A stretch of 42,082 bases of DNA from Synergistaceae bacterium (GTDB lineage: Bacteria > Synergistota > Synergistia > Synergistales > Aminobacteriaceae). Under the pieces are notes generated by a model. The model was not told the DNA's origin and did no database searches. It was given only the letters and a program-made list of their open reading frames with translations. Within the stretch, counting starts at the first letter, position 1, and the number at the start of each line of letters is the position of its first letter. This document shows, in pieces, positions 25,269 to 33,721 of the stretch. Where the stretch lies: contig JAFSRQ010000025.1 in the NCBI GenBank assembly GCA_017446055.1, forward strand, positions 1-42,082. The letters are read 5' to 3'. A program made the translations under genes and the position numbers.

Positions 25269-26357
25269 CTACTTCGCCTCGATGTACTTCTGGTTGACGA
25301 GAAGCTCTGCGCATTCGACAGCACCGCCAGCCGCACCCCTCAGAGTGTTGTGTGAGAGTCCGACAAACTTCCAGTCATACACGGTATCAGGTCTGAGTCT
25401 GCCGATTGAGACTCCCATTCCGCCGCCGTAATTCACATCGAGTGCTACCTGCGGACGGTTGTCTTCCTCCATGTATTTGATGAACTGAGCGGGTGCAGTG
25501 GGGAGCTTCTCGCGCTGTGGGATTCCCGCAAAATTGTTGAGGAGGCTGACTAACTGCTCTTTGCTGTCGGGCTTCTTTCGGAACTTCACGAATGCCGCCG
25601 CGGTGTGGCCGTAAAGCACCGGGATTCTGATGCACTGAGCGGAGATTACTGGCTCTGTTGCCGGGACAATTGCACCGTCCTTGATGCTCCCGAAAATGCG
25701 GAGGGGTTCTTTCTCGGACTTCTCTTCCTCGCCGCCGATGTAGGGTATGACGTTGCCGACCATTTCCGGCCATGTGGTGAAGTTCTTTCCCGCCCCGCTG
25801 ATTGCCTGGTAGGTGGTAACGATGGCTTCATACGGCTCAAACTCTTTCCACGCCGCCAGTGCCGGGACGTATGACTGTAGCGAGCAGTTCGGCTTCACGG
25901 CGATGAACCCGCGCTTTGTTCCGAGCCTCTTCTTCTGGTACTGGATCACGCCTGCATGTTCGGGGTTAATCTCCGGGACAATCATGGGTACGTCGGGTGT
26001 CCATCTGTGAGCGGAGTTGTTGCTGACTACGGGGGTCTCTGTGCGGGCGTAATCCTCCTCGATGGCCTTGATTTCGTCTTTCGTCAGGTTGACCGCGCTG
26101 AACACGAAATCGACATCATCAGCGATGCCCTTCACATCATTCACATCACGGAGAACCATGCCCTTCACGTTTTCTGGGATAGGCTCATCGAGAATCCATC
26201 TTCCCGTCATGGCCTCAGCGTAGGTTTTGCCTTTGCTGTTGGGGGAAGCGGCTATGACTTTCACGTCAAACCACGGATGATTGTGCAATATCTGAATGAA
26301 TCTCTGGCCGACCATCCCGGTAGCACCGAGAACGCCGACACGCAACTTGTTCTGCAA
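25269..26357 (-). CDS. asd: Aspartate-semialdehyde dehydrogenase, archaeal/fungal-type
   Basis: Reduces aspartyl phosphate to aspartate semialdehyde. 362 residues from TTG at 26357 (MQNKLRVGVLGATGMVGQRF), with AGGAAG ten bases upstream; an ATG at 26408 overlaps the promoter. The catalytic Cys lies in VKPNCSLQSYVPAL, and the glycine-rich segment is TTYQAISGAGKNF. Length and motifs match the archaeal/fungal-like branch rather than E. coli Asd. It is the first gene of the operon with hom and lysC. The 55-base upstream gap leaves no room for a lysine riboswitch. Confidence 0.93.
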   Translation of the reverse strand: MQNKLRVGVLGATGMVGQRFIQILHNHPWFDVKVIAASPNSKGKTYAEAMTGRWILDEPIPENVKGMVLRDVNDVKGIADDVDFVFSAVNLTKDEIKAIEEDYARTETPVVSNNSAHRWTPDVPMIVPEINPEHAGVIQYQKKRLGTKRGFIAVKPNCSLQSYVPALAAWKEFEPYEAIVTTYQAISGAGKNFTTWPEMVGNVIPYIGGEEEKSEKEPLRIFGSIKDGAIVPATEPVISAQCIRIPVLYGHTAAAFVKFRKKPDSKEQLVSLLNNFAGIPQREKLPTAPAQFIKYMEEDNRPQVALDVNYGGGMGVSIGRLRPDTVYDWKFVGLSHNTLRGAAGGAVECAELLVNQKYIEAK

Positions 26358-26390
26358 TTTGTATTCACTTCCTGCTGAAATTTTCCGAAT

Positions 26391-26420
26391 AGTATACCAT
26401 TGACGCAAAGCCTTATTTCA
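26391..26420 (-). promoter_or_regulatory. Candidate promoter of asd-hom-lysC
   Basis: Minus strand: TATACT (26391-26396), with a weak TGAAAT (26415-26420) at 18 bases. It overlaps the 3' end of the broken nucleoside hydrolase gene. Confidence 0.45.
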
Positions 26421-27534
26421 TGGTAAGCATCTCAACATAGAAGTCCCAGAAAGCCGGAGCGTCAATCCCCATCACAATATCAGCCTTCCTCACGCCCTCC
26501 GGGAAGCCTCGCCCTGTCTTCATGTCGTTGTGATCGTGCTGGCTCCATGACACTGCGCGGCCTGAGTTTATGCCCGGCGTGCTGTCAACTGTGATGTAGC
26601 GTTCCTGAAGGTCGGTGATGATTCCGGGCTTGAGGAATATCACGGGGACTAAGGCATCCCACACGTATTGCGCATCGTCCAGCGTGAACGTCTTAGTGCC
26701 TGAAAGTATGAGCCGTGTGATTGTGTTGGTGTTACTGTCTGCGAGACGGTCATAGAATGCCTGAGTGAGTCGAATGCTCCGGGAAAGGTCATCGGGGACT
26801 ATGGTCTGCTTCTTCCACCCAGCAGAGAGACAGAGCTTGATTGCGTCCGGGTCATAGTACCAGTTCATTTCGGCGGCGGCTGTTGCGTTTCCTGGAACGT
26901 CAATATCTCCTCCCATGTAGATTATCCCGGCGGCCTCCTGTGCTAGCGCGGGGTATTTCCTCAGGGCACGGGCGATGTTTGTTGCCGCTCCTACTGACAT
27001 TATGGTTACTTCTCCGGGACTGGCCTTGACGCTCTCGATGATGAAGTCCCACGCAGGAAGCTCCTTCGCCCTAGTCTCAGGGTAGCCGTAAGGAGGCTCG
27101 CTGTTCAGCCTGAGATAATCACGCGGACGCTCCGAAAGGTCAGCGAAATCATCACGGGAAAAATCCCAGTAAGCCCCGCAGAAGTTCGGCATTCCGTAGA
27201 GCCTGGCTTCCTCGCGCATGTCCCTGAAACCTGCTAGAGGCTCATCCGTTCCCTGATGCACGGGGATATTCTGCCTGCCTATGAGTTCGAGCTGACGGAG
27301 GGCTGCTGTTGTGGCTTCCGGGACAAAGACATTGCCGCCTACAGTTGTTACGCCGAGAAGGTCGAGCATTCCTGCCTTGTCTGCCTAGCAGAGTACGAAC
27401 ATAGCCAGAGCATCATCATTGAGATATGCCATGTCGGTATCAAGGATGACTTTCCGGGCGGCCTCTCCTGTTTCTGCTGACAGGGACAACGCTATAACTG
27501 TTACGAGGACGATGACACGCAAATTTTTCCGCAA
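26413..27534 (-). pseudogene. Exported inosine/uridine-preferring nucleoside hydrolase interrupted by one TAG
   Basis: Read from TTG at 27534 (GGAG eight bases upstream), the frame is continuous for 373 codons except a TAG at codon 50 (27385-27387). Before it are a signal peptide (RVIVLVTVIALSLSAETGEA) and the calcium-binding Asp cluster LDTDMAYLNDDALAM. After it the family continues: MLDLLGVTTVGGN, VGAATNIARAL, YMGGDIDVPGN, AEMNWYYDPDA. The context FVLC-stop-ADKAG suggests CAG to TAG. An ATG after the stop (27369) gives 318 residues lacking the signal and ribose/metal-binding Asps, so it should be inactive. Readthrough or a sequencing error is possible. Confidence 0.85.
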
Positions 27535-27567
27535 AGTGAACACACTCCATTCCGGGATTTTCCGGCA

Positions 27568-27576
27568 AGTATAGCA
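27568..27576 (-). promoter_or_regulatory. Extended -10 promoter of the nucleoside hydrolase gene
   Basis: Minus strand TGCTATACT, 34 bases upstream of the TTG start. No clear -35. Confidence 0.45.
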
Positions 27577-27636
27577 GACGAGGCGCGGTGTTCATGGTAA
27601 GATTTCCGCACAAGAACTCGACAGGGGGAACATGCC

Positions 27637-28191
27637 ATGAAGAAAGTGTATGTGCTTGTGATGATTCATCTGCTGGTGTTCGGGACTGCGTGCTATGGGG
27701 CAGTGTCTGATGATGTGTATTTGCGCAGGGACGTTTTCGAGGAAAAGATGGATGCGTTCATGTCTGAAATTCGCTTTATGAACGAGCAGTTGAGGGGTGA
27801 AATTCGGGAGGTGAACGCGAAGATTGACACTGTAGAGAAGAATCTCAATGCGCGGATCGACAGCGTAGAGAAGAATCTCAATGCGCGGATCGACAGCGTA
27901 GAGAAGAATCTCAATGCGCGGATCGACAGCGTAGAGAAGAATCTCAATGCACGTATTGATGGTGTAGAGAAGCATCTAAATGCGCGGATTGACGGTGTTG
28001 ACGCAAGAGTGGACGACCTTCGGAACGATATATATCTCGGCTTGGTTATACTGGGGATAGTAGTCTCATGGCCGAAGCTGAAGGAAGCCGCGCAGAAATG
28101 GGGAAAGTCCACCCCGTCAATAACGCTGGAGGACGTGAAGCGACTCATCGAGGAGAACAACGCCAGAATGTCAGGCAAGGCACAGGCATAG
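27637..28191 (+). CDS. Membrane-anchored coiled-coil protein with 11-residue repeats
   Basis: 184 residues. A signal peptide or N-terminal anchor (VYVLVMIHLLVFGTACYGA) precedes a helix of about 100 residues built on the hendecad VEKNLNARIDS, repeated five times (residues 66-120). Then comes a hydrophobic segment (IYLGLVILGIVVSW) and a short charged C terminus. The heptad/hendecad pattern predicts a parallel coiled coil outside the membrane. No enzymatic motif is present. Similar short coiled-coil proteins are often annotated hypothetical. Its function is unknown; a spacer or oligomerising rod is the most that can be said. Confidence 0.72.
   Translation: MKKVYVLVMIHLLVFGTACYGAVSDDVYLRRDVFEEKMDAFMSEIRFMNEQLRGEIREVNAKIDTVEKNLNARIDSVEKNLNARIDSVEKNLNARIDSVEKNLNARIDGVEKHLNARIDGVDARVDDLRNDIYLGLVILGIVVSWPKLKEAAQKWGKSTPSITLEDVKRLIEENNARMSGKAQA
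27832..27996 (+). repeat. Five tandem 33-bp repeats
   Basis: Units begin at 27832, 27865, 27898, 27931 and 27964. The first three are identical and the last two diverge by a few bases. In-frame gain or loss would lengthen or shorten the coiled coil by 11 residues. Confidence 0.95.
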
Positions 28192-28205
28192 TCTCACACC
28201 GTCTG

Positions 28206-28214
28206 TGCTATAAT
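28206..28214 (+). promoter_or_regulatory. Extended -10 promoter (TGCTATAAT)
   Basis: TGCTATAAT lies 29 bases before the likely original start of the broken exported-protein gene. An AGGAGG ribosome site follows at 28234-28239. No -35 match. Confidence 0.5.
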
Positions 28215-28243
28215 CTCACACTCCCAATCACACAGGAGGCAGC

Positions 28244-30309
28244 ATACGCAAAACGTTCTATTCTTTCATGACTGCGGCGTTCTTGGCGTTCGCTGTGGTC
28301 AGTCTCCGGGGCTGTGATGCAATGCTCAAGGAATTTGAGACAAGCGGCAGTGCTGACAAGATGAATCCCACCAGAATAATATTCTGCCTTACCGAAGATG
28401 AAATCGACCAGTCCCTCGCAAAAATTCAAGATGACACAGAACGTGAAGCCATGAGACTCTTGGTACAGCTCGTTACGTTCAACGCTGAGGCAATCAAAGA
28501 GGCTTACGACAACGAAGAGACAGTGCTTCGCGTCTACCCCGATGAATCGTTCATCAACAAGGCACTTCAGGCAATAGGCGCGGAGCATTCCTACGTGCTT
28601 GACGAGAATGAAGTCCCCAGCGGACACTTCGAGCTTGTAGCGTTCGCAAAACGAAGCCTCAACGGACGACGGCACACGTTCACCTTCCGTTCTCCTCACT
28701 TGAGTGCCGTAACTATCAGAGACAGTGAGGGCGATTCCGACAAAGTATCACGGAGGACGAACAGAAACACAGAGATTTCCGGCGACAAGGTGATAGTCTA
28801 CAACGATAGCGGAGACATAATCAGCATTGAGGACGTTACCCCGCTGAAAGCAGACATTCTCGGCAATGATAACCAGACGAAAGAGAAGTTCAGCATTGTC
28901 CGCTGGAGAGACTTCTACGAATGGTGCGCGAGCCTAACGGATTTGGCTGAAGAATGGGAAGTTGAAGCGTCATCAATCGAGGCTAAGGCGGCTCTTGATG
29001 GCGAAGACCTCACGAAGGTTGCAAGCAGTCAGACCGTAGGAGAGCCAGTCTACATAGACAGGGATTATGACCCGTGGGACTACGTTGACGGCGATAAAGT
29101 CAGATGGAAGCGGAAAAGCCCTATATCATTCGCGGTATACGCCTGCCATTCCTACAGGCAAAAGCAGGAACAATACCGCAGAACTATCAGGACAGGACAG
29201 CGGTTTTCACTATTACCAACAGGACAAGTTTATAAGCAAGGGGAAAAAATTTGTTCCTAATGGGCGAAAAGTTGGATTGAATTACCTGTCAGGCTTCACC
29301 GGCGCGATGCAGTTTGAATGCTTACTTGCCCTCGACAAGGACGGCGGTGGACTTGATGAGTATCTTCCCGGCACAGATGTCTCGCTCTACGATCACATTC
29401 CGCTCAACACACCCGAAGAAAAGACGTTCGACAAGAGCATGATGTGGAATGTCGGCGGGTCAATCGGAGCGAACCAGCAGGGGGTCAGCGGCATGATTAC
29501 CGGGGGAGTATCCTACACATCAAGAGAAACGTGGAAAGAGAAATCATACGAGATTATCGACCACGCCTACGACGACAACAGAGATGCCGAAACCAAATGG
29601 AAGCTGAACTTCAAGGGCGTTACAGATGGAAGCGGTCATGCGTATCATGAAAGGGAAATACTGATTCATTTCAAGGTATAAACCCGGTCAAGGGCGCGAC
29701 AGATACACCGAGTTCAAAAGCAAGTGGATATGGATCGTCGATAAACCCATGTGGAGCAAGCGCAAAGAAGGCGTTGTGTTCAGGTACAATTTCCACAATC
29801 AGGAAGGTTTTGCTTACGGTGGAGGTAAGATGGTTACGGCAGCTCCGGCAGAGTGGGACACAACGGAAGCATGGCCGTGAAGCGACTACGCAGGAAGAGC
29901 GTATCTTGACATGCCCGCCCATCACTATCTCGCCAATGTGGTTTTCGATAGCCTCCCCGCAACAGGTAAAGGAAGAAAGAACAACAGAATACAATTCCTC
30001 TCTGAGGGGGGCTGATAAATCACAGGCATTCCGAGCTGGGTGAAATTCGGCAAGGACAGCAAGACCATCGGAACAGAAACAGAGGACACTCTCCAATACC
30101 TTTGGTTTGAGGTTGAACCGAATGACGGAGAGGCAAGGCAAGCACAGATGACCTTCACGATGAGAGTCGGCCAAAGAGTCGAAAGCACGAAGATTCAAGT
30201 CCGCCAGAGCAGCAAGCAGACCTCACTCAGAACACCAACAGGAGCAGGGCATGAAGGCCTTGCTTCTTTTTTTGCCACCCGGCCATGCGCAAACGGTAAC
30301 CGGGAATGA
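28244..30309 (+). pseudogene. Broken large exported protein with BACON-like C terminus (possible pore-forming or surface protein)
   Basis: The open frame moves from frame 2 (to 29260) to frame 3 (to 29681) to frame 1 (from 29677). It has a TGA at 29878 and a tandem TGA-TAA at 30013-30018. Across these lesions one protein can be followed: a signal/lipobox-like start (AFAVVSLRGC), a mixed domain, a Gly/Ser beta segment (WNVGGSIGANQQGVSG, GGVSYTSRETW) and a C-terminal BACON-like Ig domain (GIPSWVKF to ESTKIQVRQSSK). The codon after the ribosome site is ATA (28244), perhaps a lost ATG; the first ATG is 28268. The Gly/Ser region faintly recalls leukocidin-type beta-barrel stems, but I cannot confirm that. 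At least two frameshifts and three stops mean no full product. Confidence 0.7.
30244..30273 (+). terminator. Intrinsic terminator
   Basis: Stem GCAGGGC / GCCTTGC (one G-U) with a six-base loop and TTCTTTTTTT. It lies inside the tail of the last broken frame, suggesting the original gene ended just before it. Confidence 0.8.
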
Positions 30310-30333
30310 TTGCACGTAAATTTTCCCTCATCG

Positions 30334-30362
30334 CTGACATGTTCACGTCTTCAGGATATAAT
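30334..30362 (+). promoter_or_regulatory. Promoter of the PTS IIA gene
   Basis: CTGACA (30334-30339), a 17-base spacer, then TATAAT (30357-30362). One of the best sigma-70-type promoters in the window. Confidence 0.75.
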
Positions 30363-30413
30363 ACTGGCAATCACAATCCATCCCACAATCTTTGAACGTA
30401 AGGAGCAATATTC

Positions 30414-30914
30414 ATGCCGCTGTTCAGTTTTGCGAATAAGACACCCGCACCCGTAGTTTTCCCCGCCGAGTTAAGCGCACCCGTTGCAGGAGACGTTGTG
30501 CCAATGCCAGCCCTCAAGGACGAGGCTTTTGCGGGAGGTGCGCTCGGTCAGTGCATAGGGATCAAGCCTGAAGACGGGAAAATCGTCGCTCCCATCGACG
30601 GAACTGTGTCGGAAGTTACGGAGACAGCTCACGCCGCAGTCATCAAGGCCGGGGAAATCGAGATACTCATTCACGCCGGGATTCACACCGTCAACATGAA
30701 GGGCGAGGGCTTCAAGAATCACGTCAAGCTCGGCCAGGTAGTCAGACGCGGTGAGCCTGTGCTGACGATGGACTTGTGGAAGGTCAGAAACGCAGGCTAC
30801 GATGACACCGTGATTATGGCCGTGTCCAACACAAAGGATTTCGCCAAAGTCGAGGCTCTAGTGTCAGGCGGAAAGGTCAAGGCTGGCGACGGAGTCCTGA
30901 AGGTCAGCAAGTAA
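30414..30914 (+). CDS. PTS glucose-type IIA phosphocarrier protein
   Basis: 166 residues, a single EIIA-Glc (Crr-like) domain. It takes phosphate from HPr on a histidine and passes it to an EIIB, and may be regulatory. The two active-site histidines are present: H73 (ETAHAAVI) and phospho-accepting H87 in LIHAGIHTVNMKGEGF. The Asp of the usual HxGxDTV motif is His here (H91). Leading SPVxGxVVPL-like (APVAGDVVPMPAL) and GIKPEDGKIVAPIDGTV motifs are intact. No IIB, IIC, HPr or EI gene is nearby, so it is solitary. It has its own promoter and terminator. Confidence 0.92.
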   Translation: MPLFSFANKTPAPVVFPAELSAPVAGDVVPMPALKDEAFAGGALGQCIGIKPEDGKIVAPIDGTVSEVTETAHAAVIKAGEIEILIHAGIHTVNMKGEGFKNHVKLGQVVRRGEPVLTMDLWKVRNAGYDDTVIMAVSNTKDFAKVEALVSGGKVKAGDGVLKVSK

Positions 30915-30931
30915 CAAGCAGAGTGTGAATG

Positions 30932-30971
30932 AATCCTCCTTGCCGGGCAGACGGTGAGGGGGATTTTTTTT
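30932..30971 (+). terminator. Intrinsic terminator after the PTS IIA gene
   Basis: A 14-pair stem (AATCCTCCTTGCCG / CGGTGAGGGGGATT) with a six-base loop, then a run of T. Confidence 0.95.
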
Positions 30972-31008
30972 GCGCTGATTCCTGAATGCAAGTCAGCAAT
31001 AATTCCGC

Positions 31009-31014
31009 TATAAT
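31009..31014 (+). promoter_or_regulatory. -10 box upstream of the receptor-permease fusion gene
   Basis: GCTATAAT ends at 31014, 41 bases before the TTG start. No strong -35. The ribosome site AGGAGG is ten bases before the start. Confidence 0.5.
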
Positions 31015-31055
31015 ACACCCATCCAACCAAAATTTTATCAGGAGGCAGAATACAG

Positions 31056-33380
31056 TTGAAACGTTTTGTATTGGCACTACTCACTGCATTACTCGCGCTC
31101 TCATTGTGCGTGTCCTGCTTCGCGGCTAATGAGGCATCTCCGGCTTCGTCAGGCTGGAAGTTCGACCGCAAAATCACCATCGTATGCCCCTGGGGAGAGG
31201 GCGGCGGAGCTGACGCAACACTGCGCGCAATAGTCCCCCACATCAAAGCGGCAACAGGCCAGGAGGTCGAAGTCCTCAACGTTACCGGCGGCAATGGCGT
31301 AAACGGAGCTTCATTCGTCCGCAACCAGCCCGCTGACGGCTACACATTCCTTCTTGGGACTCAGAGCCTGCTCATTCAGGATGTCGTAGGCGAGATGAAG
31401 TTCAAGTTCCTGAGTGAGTTCGTCCCGGTGGCAAGACTCGTTCACGCGATTGACGTTATCGCAACTTCACGGACATCAATGGAGGAGCGCGGCTTCAAGA
31501 CATTCAGCGAACTCCGCGACTACATCAAGGCTCATCCATTCAGCGTAAGTGTCGGAATGCTCACGAGGGTAGGCGTTGACGGCTTGTCGTTCCAGCAGGC
31601 TACCGAGGGACTCGACATTCTCGAAGTCGATTACCCCACTGGCGGCGGCATGACTGAGGCACTCATTCGCGGACAGATTGACCTCATGATTACTGGGACT
31701 CAGGAGATCGAGGCGCAGATTCAGACCGGCGAAATCATCCCAATGTTAGCCCTTGCGGAAAAGAGAATGAACCGTTATCCCACTGTTGAGTGCTCAAAGG
31801 AGCTGGGCATCAACGCATTCCTGGGATCTGAGCGCGGAATTTTCGCCAAGAACGGAACGCCCAGAGAAGCAATTGACGCGATGAGGGGAATAATCGCCGA
31901 AGCAACAAAGACTGACGCATGGCGCGACTTCCTCCAGCAGGGCGGCTATGACGAGAGACCCGGATATGCTGACGCTCCCGAATACCAGAAGGCTCTTGAG
32001 GATGAGTACAAGACATTCACCGACATGCTCAAGCCCGCAAAAGCCCCCGCGAAGAAGGCCGCAGCTGCCCCGTCAACAAAACTCGCTATAATCGGCTTCG
32101 TGATGGTAGTCGTGCTGATTGTCTGCCTCATCAAGAAGATTGTCATTCCTCCGCTGGCGTTCATACTCCTTCCGACAATTGCGGCATTAGTGGCAGGCTT
32201 TGACCCTCTGACCGTCAACAAATTCGCGGCTTCAGGCATCAGTAAAATGGTGTCTACTGTGTCGCTTTTCGTGTTCTCTATTTCGTTCTTCTCGCTGATG
32301 TCTGACCAGGGAGTCTTTGACCCTGTCGTCAACTTCCTCATCAAGAAGGCTGGCACTAACGTAACGGCTGTACTTTGCGCGACGGCGGCAGTTGCTGTAA
32401 TCGGACACCTTGACGGCTCAGGAGCGACAACATTCATCATCACGATAACGGCAATGCTTCCCCTGTTCAAGAAGCTGAAGATGGACAACCGCGCGTTGAT
32501 GATGCTTGTCTGCGTTGCTATCGGCGTAATGAACGTGTGTCCTTGGGGCGGTCCGACAATCAGGGCGGCTACAGTTCTTGAGACAGACCCCAATGTTCTG
32601 TGGCACAGGCTGTTACCGGTTCAGGGTGCAATGCTGGTGATCACGTTTGTTGTGGCAATCCTCCAGAGCGGCATCCAGAAGAGGAGAATCAAGAAGCTCG
32701 GACTCACCGCTGACGACTCAGCCGTTGAGGAAGCAAAAGCCGAAGACAGCAAGCCGAAGACATCATCGGCTCTCCAGTGGTACAACTTCCTGATTGTAGT
32801 AGCTGTTATCGTTGTACTTATGGTAGGCTGGCTCAACCCTGCGTACACATTCATGCTCGCCCTTGCGCTGACTCTCCCGTTCAACATCAAGAGCCTCAAG
32901 GAGCAGAACGGCAAGCTCAAGAATTACGGTGTTGCGGCTATGTCGATGGTCGTTACTCTGTTTGCGGCAGGTATCTTCACGGGTGTTCTTTCGGGTACTG
33001 GAATGCTTAACGCGATGGCCTCAGCGGTCGTTACGGTGATTCCTCCTGAGCTGGGACGCTACACACACTTCATCGTGGCGTGCTTCGCTGTTCCTCTGAT
33101 TATGTGCTTGGGTACGGACTCGTTCTACTTCGGTCTTCTTCCTGTCGTTGTGGGAATAGCATCACAGTTCGGCGTGAACCCGATGGATGTAGCGTGCGTT
33201 CTTCTTGTGGCTGAGAACGTTGGAGTCATGATTTCACCGTTGAGCCCGGCAATGTATCTCGGCTTGGGCTTGCTGGAAATTGACGTTGGCGAACACATCA
33301 AGTACTCCCTTGCGTGGATATGGAGCGTGAGTATCCTCGCAATAGTGTCCTGCATAGTGCTGGGAGTTACTCCGCTGTAG
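31056..33380 (+). CDS. Fusion protein: TctC/Bug-type tricarboxylate receptor plus CitMHS-type permease
   Basis: 774 residues in one uninterrupted frame. Residues 1-26 are a signal peptide. Residues about 30-325 are a TctC (Bug) periplasmic receptor, with the family start KITIVCPWGEGGGADATLR and later GGNGVNGASFVRNQPADGYT. An Ala/Lys/Pro linker (KPAKAPAKKAAAAP) leads at about 342 into a CitMHS-like permease. Its first helix (KLAIIGFVMVVVLIVCLIKK) and the motif D453-GSGATTFIITITAML match citrate/metal-citrate symporters, and about a dozen hydrophobic segments run to the end. TctC normally serves TctA/TctB, not CitMHS. An organic acid such as citrate or another carboxylate is the likely substrate; this is inferred. 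TTG start with AGGAGG; own terminator. Confidence 0.88.
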   Translation: MKRFVLALLTALLALSLCVSCFAANEASPASSGWKFDRKITIVCPWGEGGGADATLRAIVPHIKAATGQEVEVLNVTGGNGVNGASFVRNQPADGYTFLLGTQSLLIQDVVGEMKFKFLSEFVPVARLVHAIDVIATSRTSMEERGFKTFSELRDYIKAHPFSVSVGMLTRVGVDGLSFQQATEGLDILEVDYPTGGGMTEALIRGQIDLMITGTQEIEAQIQTGEIIPMLALAEKRMNRYPTVECSKELGINAFLGSERGIFAKNGTPREAIDAMRGIIAEATKTDAWRDFLQQGGYDERPGYADAPEYQKALEDEYKTFTDMLKPAKAPAKKAAAAPSTKLAIIGFVMVVVLIVCLIKKIVIPPLAFILLPTIAALVAGFDPLTVNKFAASGISKMVSTVSLFVFSISFFSLMSDQGVFDPVVNFLIKKAGTNVTAVLCATAAVAVIGHLDGSGATTFIITITAMLPLFKKLKMDNRALMMLVCVAIGVMNVCPWGGPTIRAATVLETDPNVLWHRLLPVQGAMLVITFVVAILQSGIQKRRIKKLGLTADDSAVEEAKAEDSKPKTSSALQWYNFLIVVAVIVVLMVGWLNPAYTFMLALALTLPFNIKSLKEQNGKLKNYGVAAMSMVVTLFAAGIFTGVLSGTGMLNAMASAVVTVIPPELGRYTHFIVACFAVPLIMCLGTDSFYFGLLPVVVGIASQFGVNPMDVACVLLVAENVGVMISPLSPAMYLGLGLLEIDVGEHIKYSLAWIWSVSILAIVSCIVLGVTPL

Positions 33381-33414
33381 ACACTGGCACAGTAACAGGA
33401 ATTGAGATTCGCAT

Positions 33415-33447
33415 CCGCCGTGAGTAAAATTGCGGCGGTATTTTTTT
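33415..33447 (+). terminator. Intrinsic terminator after the fusion gene
   Basis: Stem CCGCCG / CGGCGG with a 12-base loop, then TA and seven T. Confidence 0.92.
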
Positions 33448-33536
33448 GCCCGTAATCACTCACCGACATTTTCACCCGTCATTATTGGCTGTAAAATTTA
33501 GGAGACTTTCATCCCAACGCAAAGGAGAATGTGTTT

Positions 33537-33674
33537 ATGTCGCGCAGAATTTTCATGACCGTGATACTTCTTGCGGCTATATGTCCGTGCCCTAATGCCA
33601 CAATCCCAAAGCAGACTGTTCGGGCTGACGGCTTCAGGGTGTTGCAGGTGGATTATGACTCGCCCGGTGCATGA
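33537..33674 (+). pseudogene. Truncated remnant of an M48 peptidase gene
   Basis: 45 codons from ATG, with AAAGGAG upstream, to TGA. The signal peptide and then IPKQTVRADGFRVLQVDYDSP parallel the next gene's ITKQTV...KADGFKAVPVNYENDSSP, with about nine residues missing in between. All catalytic sequence is absent. A remnant of a third tandem copy, or just possibly a short secreted peptide. Confidence 0.65.
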
Positions 33675-33721
33675 AGAACGATTACACTAAAGCGGGAAAC
33701 ACTAAGTGATATGGAGGGGTA

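Noticed and set aside
26358..26412. Lysine riboswitch or T-box before asd
   Set aside because: Only 55 bases separate the neighbouring gene end and the asd start, too little for either element.
27592..27975. Minus-strand repetitive open frame opposite the coiled-coil gene
   Set aside because: It mirrors the 33-bp repeats; the plus-strand frame has signal peptide, coiled coil and ribosome site.
27832..27996. CRISPR array
   Set aside because: The units are contiguous with no spacers and keep an open reading frame.
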